Below are positions 54,160-63,058 of a stretch of DNA of 64,000 nt, in pieces. This DNA is from Arthrobacter sp. U41 (GTDB lineage: Bacteria > Actinomycetota > Actinomycetes > Actinomycetales > Micrococcaceae): NCBI RefSeq assembly GCF_001750145.1, contig NZ_CP015733.1, positions 114,570 through 178,569 on the forward strand, in the 5' to 3' direction. Below the pieces are notes generated by a model, which worked only from the letters and a program-made list of their open reading frames with translations, was not told where the DNA came from and made no database searches. Within the stretch, counting starts at the first letter, position 1, and each line of letters begins with the position of its first letter. The position numbers and the translations under genes are program-made.

Positions 54160-55227
54160 TTACAGGGTGGCGATTATGTCGAAATCGTGTCCCGAGGCCA
54201 TTGCCAAGTGGATTGGCTGGACCGCTTTACCTTCATTGAAATTTACGGTCCCTCGGGGCCCCGCGTAGGAGGCCTGGACGGTGTTCTCAATGATTCGTTC
54301 GGCCTTGGTGCTACGTGTCCGGGTTGCGGCGTCAGCCAGAAACCGAATCCCCTCGTAGCACGATTCGGCCATGTTGTTCAAAGGTGGCGCAGAGCTGCCG
54401 TGCAGCCGGGTGTAGGCGGAGACTAGGTCCATGGCCTCGTCCGTTCGAAGTGACCTGAAGTATGAGGCTGATACGTATAGGTTTTCGGTTGCTCCGGCAC
54501 CGCTGGCGAGCAACATGGTTTCTTCCATGAGTGGGCTGTAGCGTGCAATGCGAGCAGAGAGGCCTCTGCGGGCAAATTCACGGTTGAAATCGACGGCATG
54601 TTGACCAACCAGGAGCATCAGGACTCCGTCACAGTTGCTGCGCTCTGCAAGGTCCACCAAATGGCGGATGCGCCCTCCACCATAGGGCACGAAATGCTCC
54701 CCAATGATCGAGATGCCTAGATCCTGGCTCTGGCTCCGGATAGCCGCGCAGGAAAGGCGTGGCCACACGTAATCGTCTCCGACGACGAGCCAGCGCCGCA
54801 GCCCGGCCTGCTTGCGAAGCCATTTCAGTGCCGGTGCAATCTGCATGGAAGGCGTTTCGCCCAGACAGACCACTCCCACCCTGTCTTCTCCGCCTTCGTA
54901 GAGAGAGGTGTAGACGTAGGGTAGCTTTCCTGCTGTCTCCCGGGCGATGGCTAGACGGACAGAGGAAATGTGCCACCCGGTGACGGCATCAATGCGTTGC
55001 TCGCGAATCAGGTCCCGGATCCTGGCTGCGACAGCCTCCGGCTTGGCACCGCCGTCGATCAGCTCCACAGTGACGGGTCGGCCTCCTACACCGGAGGTTG
55101 CATTCAACTCGGCCACTGCCAATTCCGTTACGGCTTCGCAGGAGGCACCAAACATCCCGGCGGGTCCCTGGAATGGGACGACCATGGCCAGCCGCCAGCT
55201 CTCATCGCACGATTGAGCCATTGTCAT
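54160..55227 (-). CDS. AmiC-like amide-sensing periplasmic-binding-fold protein
   Basis: A 355-residue type I periplasmic-binding-fold protein of the AmiC/branched-chain amide sensor group: LAMVVPFQGPAGMFGASCEA, VELIDGGAKPEAVAARIRDL, TGWHISSVRLAIARETAGKL, VWPRLSCAAI. There is no signal peptide, so it should be cytoplasmic, like Pseudomonas AmiC, which binds amides and controls amidase expression. It lies near an amiE gene, but no AmiR antiterminator gene is visible. ATG 55227 is preceded by cggaag. Divergent from the MarR gene. Confidence 0.78.
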   Translation of the reverse strand: MTMAQSCDESWRLAMVVPFQGPAGMFGASCEAVTELAVAELNATSGVGGRPVTVELIDGGAKPEAVAARIRDLIREQRIDAVTGWHISSVRLAIARETAGKLPYVYTSLYEGGEDRVGVVCLGETPSMQIAPALKWLRKQAGLRRWLVVGDDYVWPRLSCAAIRSQSQDLGISIIGEHFVPYGGGRIRHLVDLAERSNCDGVLMLLVGQHAVDFNREFARRGLSARIARYSPLMEETMLLASGAGATENLYVSASYFRSLRTDEAMDLVSAYTRLHGSSAPPLNNMAESCYEGIRFLADAATRTRSTKAERIIENTVQASYAGPRGTVNFNEGKAVQPIHLAMASGHDFDIIATL

Positions 55228-55330
55228 CTGTTTCTTCCGAGAATAACTCCATGCGCCGGGTCTGGTTGGGGAGGATAAACCAGCTGCCGTATACTATCAT
55301 GGCCTCTATCGGCGAAATAAGGAGCTGTCA

Positions 55331-55717
55331 ATGACGATCGACCTTGAAACGTCGGCCGCGCCAGGCTCCTTCATTCGGGAAAATCAGCGGATCATGCACT
55401 TGCTGCGGAAAAAAGCCGCTGAGGCCCTGTCGGCCGAAGGGCTGAGCCTGGACGAATGGCTGGTTATTGATGCTCTTACCAGCGCGCCCCAGACCATGAC
55501 CGACCTCGCTGATTACCTGTCCATCGCAGGACCTACACTCACCCGGATCATTGACCGACTGGTGTCCAAGGCCTTCGTTTACCGGGAGGTCGAACCCGGG
55601 GACCGTCGGAAGGTTCGCGTTCACATCGCCTCCAGGGGCAAAGCCGCACACTCGAAAACGGCGGAAGAACTGGCCCACATCGAAGATGCGGTCAGAACCA
55701 CACGCAGACACGGCTAA
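55331..55717 (+). CDS. MarR-family regulator
   Basis: A 128-residue winged-helix protein: LSLDEWLVIDALTSAPQTMT, TLTRIIDRLVSKAFVYREVE and the wing with PGDRRKVRVHIASRGKA. It is slightly short at the C-terminus for the family but not obviously truncated. The ribosome binding site aaggag is six bases before ATG 55331. Located between the AmiC-like sensor and the permease gene, it is the best candidate for direct control of the amidase operon. Confidence 0.85.
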   Translation: MTIDLETSAAPGSFIRENQRIMHLLRKKAAEALSAEGLSLDEWLVIDALTSAPQTMTDLADYLSIAGPTLTRIIDRLVSKAFVYREVEPGDRRKVRVHIASRGKAAHSKTAEELAHIEDAVRTTRRHG

Positions 55718-55956
55718 ACCTGCCCTCAGCCCGCATGAAGTCACGCCCAGGACCGCTGCGTCCGGCGCCCGTTCCGGCCTGCCCGCGCAGAGCGCCGTCG
55801 CAGTACCCACCTCACAGCGACCAGGCATAGGAACTTTGGACCGGCCGGAGCCGAAATACCTCCGCGGCCGCGCGCAGCACAGCGTAGGCCTGAAGCCGCG
55901 CCCATAGATCGTGTCCGGCTGAGTTCTCTGCTAGGTCTCGTCATGCGAAAAAGCTC

Positions 55957-56040
55957 TTGACGTGATCCGAATCACGAAGTACTTTCATATGAAACATCTT
56001 CGAATGAATCTATCGGCGGGCCCTTCGAACGAAGTGACCC
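55957..56040 (+). promoter_or_regulatory. Regulatory region before the permease-amidase operon
   Basis: The 451-bp gap 55718-56168 contains a -35-like ttgacg (55957-55962), an inverted repeat gtgatccgaatcac (55962-55975), a perfect 12-bp palindrome tttcatatgaaa (55983-55994) and a further cttcgaacgaag palindrome at about 56024-56035. These suit binding by the MarR regulator and perhaps a CRP-like protein. No gene is seen in this gap. Confidence 0.5.
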
Positions 56041-56168
56041 TTCGACACCGGACCTGGTGACTAAGCCCTATTTTTCTGCGACCTAGACATCCTGAACCAG
56101 CTTTTTCAGCTTGCAGGATCGGACAAGGCTACCCCCTCTTTTTATGAACCAAGGAAAGGCACATTCCT

Positions 56169-57845
56169 ATGTCCACAGACGTTGAACGTCCGGCCCCGGC
56201 CCCGGCCGACGGCCATAGCGCCGGCATCAGCGCGAACAAGGAGTCCCTTGAGGACTACACCCTTCGGTTCGCTCCCCGGTCCTACCGCAAATGGAGCGCC
56301 GGCGTCGTCGCAACCGGCGCGTTGGGCGGTATTGCTTACCTGGCGGACTTCTCCATCGGGGCGTCCATCGGCATGGCCCATGGCACCACCAACGCGCTCC
56401 TTGGCATCATGGTCGCCGCAGTCGTTATCTTCGTTACCGGGGTGCCTCTTGCCTACTACGCGGCCCGGTACAACATCGACCTGGATCTCATCACCCGCGG
56501 GTCGGGGTTCGGGTACTACGGGTCCATCATCACCAACATCATCTTCGCCACGTACACCTTCATCTTCTTTGCCCTCGAAGGTTCCATCATGGCCCAAGGT
56601 CTCTATGTGGGCCTCGGTGTTCCGAAACCGATCGGATACGCCGTTTCGACCATCGTCGTCATTCCTCTGGTCGTGTACGGCATGAAAACACTGTCAAAAC
56701 TTCAAGTCTGGACCACACCGCTTTGGCTGTTGCTGATGGTTGTTCCTATGGGCTATCTGATCATCACCAACCCGGGCTCCGTTGACAATTTCTTCGATTA
56801 CCAGGGTACGAACGGGACCGGAGCCCCAAGTTTCGCCGCCGTCATGCTCGCTGCCGGCGTATGCCTGTCCCTCATCGTCCAAATCGCCGAACAGATCGAC
56901 TACCTGCGATTCATGCCGCCTAAAACAGCGGCCAACCGGACCGCATGGTGGCGGGCCGTGATCCTGGCCGGCCCGGGGTGGGTCTTATTCGGTGCCATCA
57001 AGCAGGCGATAGGGCTCTTCATTACCGTCTACATCATCGCCAAGCTCGACCCGGCCGCGGCCAGTACAGCAACGGAACCAGTACACCAGTTCCTGGGTGT
57101 CTATTCAGAGATGATGCCCGGGTGGCTGGCCATGACCCTGGCCGTGATCCTGGTCGTCATTTCCCAGATCAAGATCAACGTCACCAATGCGTATTCGGGT
57201 TCGCTGGCCTGGACCAACTCCTACACCCGCATCACACGCCACTACCCCGGCCGGCTCGTGTTCGTCATCGTCAACGTCGCGATCGCTCTGCTGCTGATGG
57301 AACTGAACATGTTCGAGTTCCTCAACACCATCCTGGGTTTTTACGCAAACATCGGTATCGCATGGATTGTTACCGTCGCGACCGACATCGCGATCAACAA
57401 ATACGTTCTCAAACTCTCCCCCATGTATCCGGAGTTCCGGCGCGGGATGCTCCACGCAGTCAACCCGGTCGGTTTCGTCTCACTGATCCTCTCTGCAGGT
57501 ATCTCCATCGCAATGTTCTTCGGAGCCTTCGGAAGCGCCGTACAGCCGTTCTCCCCGATCTTCGCGGTGATCATCGCAGTTCTCACCACCCCTCTCATGG
57601 CAATCATCACCAAAGGCAAGTACTACCTTCGCCGAACGGATGACGGAATCGATTTGCCCATGCTCGACGAGGAGGGGAACCCCTCGGACGTCCTGCTCCG
57701 GTGCCACGTCAGCGGCATCGAATTTGAACGCCCCGACATGATCGCCTCCGCGGTCCCTGCCGCGGATGGATCCCCCCAATACGTCAGCTCCCTGATGCTG
57801 GCAACCGACAAGAATGGGGACCTCGTCCTGCCGGCACAGAAGTAA
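56169..57845 (+). CDS. NCS1-family (cytosine/purine-type) permease
   Basis: A 558-residue membrane protein with about 12 helices and a hydrophilic N- and C-terminus, in the nucleobase:cation symporter-1 family (FAPRSYRKWSAGVVATGALG; YYAARYNIDLDLITRGSGFG; VTNAYSGSLAWTNSYTRITR). Directly before amiE, it most likely imports an amide or a related nitrogen compound. ATG 56169 has aaggaaagg upstream. The long hydrophilic C-terminal tail (about 70 residues) is unusual for the family. Confidence 0.85.
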   Translation: MSTDVERPAPAPADGHSAGISANKESLEDYTLRFAPRSYRKWSAGVVATGALGGIAYLADFSIGASIGMAHGTTNALLGIMVAAVVIFVTGVPLAYYAARYNIDLDLITRGSGFGYYGSIITNIIFATYTFIFFALEGSIMAQGLYVGLGVPKPIGYAVSTIVVIPLVVYGMKTLSKLQVWTTPLWLLLMVVPMGYLIITNPGSVDNFFDYQGTNGTGAPSFAAVMLAAGVCLSLIVQIAEQIDYLRFMPPKTAANRTAWWRAVILAGPGWVLFGAIKQAIGLFITVYIIAKLDPAAASTATEPVHQFLGVYSEMMPGWLAMTLAVILVVISQIKINVTNAYSGSLAWTNSYTRITRHYPGRLVFVIVNVAIALLLMELNMFEFLNTILGFYANIGIAWIVTVATDIAINKYVLKLSPMYPEFRRGMLHAVNPVGFVSLILSAGISIAMFFGAFGSAVQPFSPIFAVIIAVLTTPLMAIITKGKYYLRRTDDGIDLPMLDEEGNPSDVLLRCHVSGIEFERPDMIASAVPAADGSPQYVSSLMLATDKNGDLVLPAQK

Positions 57846-57924
57846 GCCAAGCAGCAACTTCCGGCATCTCTATTCCGCAGAACTCTAAAACCGTTTCAAC
57901 CCCTCACAGATCAAGGACATCAAA

Positions 57925-58962
57925 ATGCGTCACGGTGACATCTCCTCCAGCCCCGATACCGTGGGTGTTGCAGTCGTCAACTACAAAATGCCCCGCCTGC
58001 ACACTAAGGGCGAAGTACTGCAGAACGCCCGAAACATCGCCGAAATGATCCGCGGCATGAAAAAGGGACTTCCCGGCATGGACCTGGTCATCTTCCCCGA
58101 GTACTCGACCATGGGCATCATGTACGACAACGACGAAATGTACGCGACTGCGGCTACCGTTCCCGGCGAAGAAACCGACATCTTCGCGGCAGCGTGCCGG
58201 GAAAGCAAAACCTGGGGGGTCTTCTCCATCACCGGTGAGCAACATGAGGAACACCCCAAAAAACCGCCGTATAACACCCTCATCCTGATCAATGACAAGG
58301 GCGAGATCGTCCAGAAATACCGCAAGATCCTACCCTGGAACCCCATCGAGGGCTGGTATCCGGGAGAGGCGACCTACGTCACCGAAGGTCCCAAGGGTAT
58401 GAAGATGTCCCTGATCATCTGCGACGACGGGAACTACCCCGAGATCTGGCGCGACTGCGCCATGAAAGGCGCCGAACTAATCGTCCGCTGCCAGGGCTAC
58501 ATGTACCCGGCCAAAGACCAGCAGGTCCTCATGTCCAAAGCCATGGCGTGGAGCAACAACTGCTACGTCGCCGTCGCCAACGCCGCTGGCTTCGACGGTG
58601 TCTACTCCTACTTCGGACACTCCGCGATCATCGGCTTCGACGGCCGCACCCTGGGAGAAACCGGCGAGGAGGAATACGGGATCCAGTACGCCCAGCTCTC
58701 CGTATCCGCGATCCGTGACGCCCGGGAAAACGATCAGTCCCAGAACCACCTCTTCAAATTGCTGCACCGGGGCTACACCGGAATCCACGCCGCCGGAGAC
58801 GGGGACAAGGGCGTGGCCGACTGCCCGTTCGACTTCTACAAAACCTGGGTCACAGACGCCCAACAAGCCCAGAAAAACGTGGAATCGATCACCCGGACCA
58901 CTGTCGGGGTAGCGGGCTGCCGGGTCGGGGATCTCCCCGTCGAAGAGGCAATGGAACTCTGA
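57925..58962 (+). CDS. amiE: Aliphatic amidase AmiE
   Basis: A 345-residue nitrilase-superfamily amidase with catalytic residues at the same positions as Pseudomonas AmiE: Glu59 (FPEYS), Lys134 (YRKILPW), Glu142 (NPIEGWYPG) and Cys166 ([10 protein letters not shown]). It hydrolyses short aliphatic amides such as acetamide to the acid and ammonia. It lies between a permease and an AAA+ gene, with acetyl-CoA synthetase following, so acetate would be carried on to acetyl-CoA. Confidence 0.95.
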   Translation: MRHGDISSSPDTVGVAVVNYKMPRLHTKGEVLQNARNIAEMIRGMKKGLPGMDLVIFPEYSTMGIMYDNDEMYATAATVPGEETDIFAAACRESKTWGVFSITGEQHEEHPKKPPYNTLILINDKGEIVQKYRKILPWNPIEGWYPGEATYVTEGPKGMKMSLIICDDGNYPEIWRDCAMKGAELIVRCQGYMYPAKDQQVLMSKAMAWSNNCYVAVANAAGFDGVYSYFGHSAIIGFDGRTLGETGEEEYGIQYAQLSVSAIRDARENDQSQNHLFKLLHRGYTGIHAAGDGDKGVADCPFDFYKTWVTDAQQAQKNVESITRTTVGVAGCRVGDLPVEEAMEL

Positions 58963-58990
58963 CCCCCGCCGCACTGAAAGGAAGAACGCC

Positions 58991-60124
58991 ATGCCGTACC
59001 TCAACGACATGTTGAACGCACAGAACGCCAAGCGCCTCGAAGAGGAAGACATCGTTGAGGACCAGACAGCAAGGGAGGCGGCGGACCCGTTCAAAAAGGA
59101 TCCGCCGCGCCCCGGTGTCTTTGACACAAACGGCTTCGCCAGCCGCCTCGGCGGCCGCATCCTCGGCCAGAACAACGCAATCGAAGCCGTCACACGCGCC
59201 GTCAGCATCGCATCCGTCGGCATAACTGACCCCCACCGACCGTTGGCAAACATCCTCCTCGTCGGTCCAACCGGCGTCGGAAAAACCGAATTGGTCCGTC
59301 AGATTGCCTCCGAACTCCGTTCCGGGCCGGATGACCTGTGCCGCATCGACATGAACGCCCTCGCCCAGGAACACTACGCCGCATCCCTCTCCGGAGCGCC
59401 CCCAGGCTACGCCGGAAGCAAGGAAAACTTCTCACTGTTCGACCGAAGCAAGATCGAAGGTGACCCATACACTCCAGGCATCGTGCTGTTCGACGAAGTG
59501 GAAAAAGCCCACCCAACCGTCATACGAACACTGCTGCAGATCATGGACAACGGCATCCTCCGCCTGGCCAGCGGACAGGAAACAATCTCCTTCCGGAACT
59601 GCTACGTTTTCATGACATCCAACCTCGGCTCCACAAAAGTGGCACGGAGAAGGTCAAGTAAGCGGCACGCAGTAACGCGATATCTCCAGTCCCTAGCCCC
59701 TGGCATGACTGCGATGGCGGGCCACCAAACAGAGGAAGAAATCTTCCGCACCTCCGTCAAAGACTTCTTCGACATCGAACTACTTAATAGGATCGACGAA
59801 ACTGTCGTTTTCTCCCACCTGGACGACAAAACAGCCCACCAGATTGCTTGCAATGAACTCGAAATTCTGCGCGCACGCCTACGCCGGAAGTCCATCGAAA
59901 TCAGTATCGAAGACGACGTCATCAAGCATTTGATAGCTAAGGGATTCGATCCAGTATTTGGTGCGCGGAGCCTTCGCAGAGTAATCCGAACCCGAGTAGC
60001 GGCGACGGTCACCGACTGCATCCTTGGTGCCTCAGCTCAGGCACGGCAACACCCACTCAAAGTCCTTGTGCACACCGACGATGAGCAAATCGGTGCCCAC
60101 CTTCATGACCCAGAAAAGCCCTAG
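58991..60124 (+). CDS. AmiB-like AAA+ ATPase
   Basis: A 377-residue AAA+ protein with Walker A LLVGPTGVGKTEL (89-101), Walker B IVLFDEVEKAHP, sensor MTSNLGS, and a ClpB-type small domain with sensor 2 region GARSLRRVIRTRVAA. It resembles one ATPase ring module of ClpA/B and the AmiB protein of the Pseudomonas amidase operon, a suspected chaperone-like factor. It begins 28 bp after amiE. It lacks the ClpA/B N-terminal domain and any protease. Confidence 0.83.
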   Translation: MPYLNDMLNAQNAKRLEEEDIVEDQTAREAADPFKKDPPRPGVFDTNGFASRLGGRILGQNNAIEAVTRAVSIASVGITDPHRPLANILLVGPTGVGKTELVRQIASELRSGPDDLCRIDMNALAQEHYAASLSGAPPGYAGSKENFSLFDRSKIEGDPYTPGIVLFDEVEKAHPTVIRTLLQIMDNGILRLASGQETISFRNCYVFMTSNLGSTKVARRRSSKRHAVTRYLQSLAPGMTAMAGHQTEEEIFRTSVKDFFDIELLNRIDETVVFSHLDDKTAHQIACNELEILRARLRRKSIEISIEDDVIKHLIAKGFDPVFGARSLRRVIRTRVAATVTDCILGASAQARQHPLKVLVHTDDEQIGAHLHDPEKP

Positions 60125-60238
60125 AACGGTGAACAGAACAGACGCCCCGCCCAATGCCAGGACCAAGGGAATCAGCCAGAGAGGCTGGGCTTTCCTTGTC
60201 CTGATGGTCCCCTGCAAGAGATGAATGATGAGGTTCAC

Positions 60239-62287
60239 ATGTCCCAGGACACTCCAATCTCCACGGCAACCGTTTCCGCAGGCTCGGCACAGCAGGGCGA
60301 CGCCTTTGAAAACCTGCTCCCTGAGACCAGGACCTTTCCACCCACGCCGGAGTTCGCCGCCAACGCGGTGGTTACCGCCGCAGAGTACGCCGAGGCCGAG
60401 GCCGACGCCGACCGGCCCGCCTTCTGGGCGAAGCAGGCCCGCGAAATGCTGAGCTGGAGCAAGGACTTCAGCCAGGCCCTGGACTGGTCCAACCCTCCCT
60501 TCGCGAAGTGGTTCGTCGGAGGCGAGGTCAACGCGGCCTACAACGCGCTGGACCGCCACGTCGAAAACGGCCACGGGGACCGCGTCGCGATCTACTTCGA
60601 GGGCGAACCGGGCGATACCCGCACCTATACCTACGCCCAGCTCACCGAGGAGGTCAAGAAGGCCGCCAACGCCTTCGAGTCCCTCGGCGTCGCCAAGGGC
60701 GACCGGGTGGCCGTGTACCTGCCGATGATCCCCGAGGCCGTCATCACGCTGCTGGCCTGCGCCCGGATCGGTGCCATCCACTCCGTGGTCTTCGGCGGCT
60801 TCTCCGCCGAGGCGCTCCGGTCCCGGATCGATGACGCCGAGGCCAAGCTCGTCGTCACCGCGGACGGCACCTACCGCCGAGGCAAGCCCAGCGCGCTCAA
60901 GCCCGCCGTCGACGAGGCGCTGGCCCACGAGGGAGACGGTTCCGGGCACACCGTTGAGAACGTCGTCGTCGTCAAGCGCAACGGCCAGGACGTCGACTGG
61001 CACGAGGGCCGGGACCACTGGTGGGACGACACGGTCGGGACCGCCTCCGCCGAGCACACCGCCGTCGGGCATGACTCCGAGCATCCGCTCTTCATCCTGT
61101 ACACCTCCGGCACCACCGGCAAGCCCAAGGGCATCCTGCACACCACCGGCGGCTACCTCACCCAGACCGCCTACACGCACAAGGCCGTCTTTGACCTCAA
61201 ACCGGAAACCGACGTCTACTGGTGCACGGCCGACGTCGGCTGGATCACCGGCCACTCGTACGTCGCCTACGCCCCGCTCATCAACGGCGCCACCCAGGTG
61301 ATGTATGAAGGCACCCCGGATTCCCCGCACCAGGGCCGCTGGTGGGAGATCGTGGAGAAGTACAAGGTCTCCATCCTCTACACCGCCCCCACCGCCATCC
61401 GGACGTTCATGAAGTGGGGCAAGGAGATCCCCGCGAAGTCGGACCTCTCCTCGATCCGCGTCCTGGGCTCCGTCGGCGAACCCATCAACCCCGAAGCATG
61501 GATGTGGTACCGCGAGGTCATCGGCGGCAACGCCGGCAAGAACGGCGAGCGGAAGGAACACCCGGCGCCGATCGTGGACACCTGGTGGCAGACCGAAACC
61601 GGCGCGCAGATGATCGCCCCGCTGCCCGGGGTGACGGCCACCAAGCCCGGCTCCGCCCAGGTCCCGCTGCCCGGCATCGCCGTGGACGTCGTGGACGAGG
61701 CCGGGGAATCCGTGCCCAACGGCTCCGGCGGCTACCTCGTGATCCGCGAGCCGTGGCCGGCCATGCTGCGCGGCATCTGGGGCGACCCGGAGCGGTTCAA
61801 GGAAACCTACTGGTCCCGCTTCGAGACCATGTACTTCGCCGGTGACGGTGCCAAGAAGGACGAGGACGGCGACATCTGGCTGCTCGGCCGGGTCGATGAC
61901 GTGATGAACATTTCCGGCCACCGCCTCTCCACCGCCGAAATCGAATCCGCCCTGGTGTCCCACCCCGCCGTCGCCGAGGCCGCCGTCGTGGGCGCCGCGG
62001 ACGAGACCACCGGCCAGTCGGTCGTCGCCTTCGTGATCCTGCGCGGGGACGCCGTGGACACCGGAGACGCGATCGTGCAGGAACTCCGGAACCACGTCAG
62101 CAAGGAGATCGGGCCGATCGCCAAGCCCAAGACCATCCTGGTGGTCCCCGAGCTGCCCAAGACCCGGTCGGGAAAGATCATGCGCCGCCTACTCAAGGAC
62201 GTCGCGGAAGGACGCGACCCCGGCGACTCCACAACCCTCGCCGATAACACGGTCATCGCCAAGATCGCCAATTCTCTTCAAAGCTAG
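60239..62287 (+). CDS. acsA: Acetyl-CoA synthetase
   Basis: A 682-residue AMP-forming acetate-CoA ligase: [16 protein letters not shown] (P-loop region), [34 protein letters not shown] and the C-terminal [16 protein letters not shown] with the acetylation-regulated lysine. It turns acetate made by AmiE into acetyl-CoA. ATG 60239 (MSQDTPIS) is preferred; an in-frame ATG at 60221 is six codons earlier. The base composition is more biased to G/C in third positions than the preceding amidase genes, so it may have had a different origin. Confidence 0.95.
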   Translation: MSQDTPISTATVSAGSAQQGDAFENLLPETRTFPPTPEFAANAVVTAAEYAEAEADADRPAFWAKQAREMLSWSKDFSQALDWSNPPFAKWFVGGEVNAAYNALDRHVENGHGDRVAIYFEGEPGDTRTYTYAQLTEEVKKAANAFESLGVAKGDRVAVYLPMIPEAVITLLACARIGAIHSVVFGGFSAEALRSRIDDAEAKLVVTADGTYRRGKPSALKPAVDEALAHEGDGSGHTVENVVVVKRNGQDVDWHEGRDHWWDDTVGTASAEHTAVGHDSEHPLFILYTSGTTGKPKGILHTTGGYLTQTAYTHKAVFDLKPETDVYWCTADVGWITGHSYVAYAPLINGATQVMYEGTPDSPHQGRWWEIVEKYKVSILYTAPTAIRTFMKWGKEIPAKSDLSSIRVLGSVGEPINPEAWMWYREVIGGNAGKNGERKEHPAPIVDTWWQTETGAQMIAPLPGVTATKPGSAQVPLPGIAVDVVDEAGESVPNGSGGYLVIREPWPAMLRGIWGDPERFKETYWSRFETMYFAGDGAKKDEDGDIWLLGRVDDVMNISGHRLSTAEIESALVSHPAVAEAAVVGAADETTGQSVVAFVILRGDAVDTGDAIVQELRNHVSKEIGPIAKPKTILVVPELPKTRSGKIMRRLLKDVAEGRDPGDSTTLADNTVIAKIANSLQS

Positions 62288-62678
62288 GCACGAACCCCGG
62301 CGCTCAAAGCTTCAGTTACTCAGTCAGACACTGTCACATCGTTGACCCACGTCAGTCTCACAAACGATCGTTATTGAGACCGACAAGGCGGGACGAAAAT
62401 ACCTTTCCGGCTCTTGGGCCGTTCCACCTGGAACCCCGGCAGCGTAACTGGCGATCACGTCCGGGTTGAAGTTCGGTCCGTGCCCGGGAACCCGCGACAC
62501 TGCAGTCAAAGCCCGTTCCAGCGTCAGGAAGTATCCAGCAGCTGGGCCGGCCTTCAAGCCGGCCGAGAAGTCGATTGCGCGGTCAAATGGCGGGTTCCTC
62601 ACACGGCTATACGTCGCGTGAGTGGTCCGATAAGTCTGGCGGCTGGCATTCCAGACAGCAGCCCGCCAACAATGGAGG
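62288..62678. other. Gap with one large imperfect palindrome
   Basis: After the acetyl-CoA synthetase gene the only clear structure is a palindrome at 62355-62380, with gtctca and tgagac at its ends and acgatcgt at its centre. It has no T-run, so it is more likely an operator than a terminator. No gene was supported here. Confidence 0.4.
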
Positions 62679-63029
62679 ATGGACACGCTCGAAGAGCTAG
62701 GCCCGGAGCTGGTGTTGGCCTTCACCTGCGTCGCCGCCGTGGGCTCCTCGATGGTCCGTCATTTCCGCATCGAAGATGCGAAGTCCTGCACCAGGGTTTG
62801 CCGCAGAATCCTCTTGTGCGCCGCAATTCCTCAGTCACCTGACACGACCAACAACGCCTGTGCGCTGACCTGCATCGACGCCATCACCACCGCAACCACC
62901 TTGCTGGCGCGCCGTCTGTGCCCGCTCGATGACATCGACACCAAATATCTGGGCACTGCCGAAGCCGCCATAGCATCCCTCCGCCAGGATCTGACTTCCG
63001 ACGCAGCGATCGTCCTACAGTCGACCTGA
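62679..63029 (+). CDS. Cysteine-rich helical hypothetical protein
   Basis: A 116-residue frame with seven Cys (17, 37, 41, 47, 61, 65, 81), two of them as CxxxC pairs in predicted helices (EDAKSCTRVCRRILLCAA; NNACALTCIDAITTATTLL). This spacing recalls helical metal-binding proteins such as four-helix copper-storage proteins, but the match is loose. The ribosome binding site gagg abuts the ATG, so the start is doubtful. It might not be a gene. Confidence 0.35.
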   Translation: MDTLEELGPELVLAFTCVAAVGSSMVRHFRIEDAKSCTRVCRRILLCAAIPQSPDTTNNACALTCIDAITTATTLLARRLCPLDDIDTKYLGTAEAAIASLRQDLTSDAAIVLQST

Positions 63030-63058
63030 GGACACGGAACCCTACGCCCGGCCTGTGG

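Noticed and set aside
60032..62095. A 687-codon minus-strand frame opposite acetyl-CoA synthetase
   Set aside because: GC-skewed shadow of a strongly supported gene; Gly/Val/Asp-rich with no motif.
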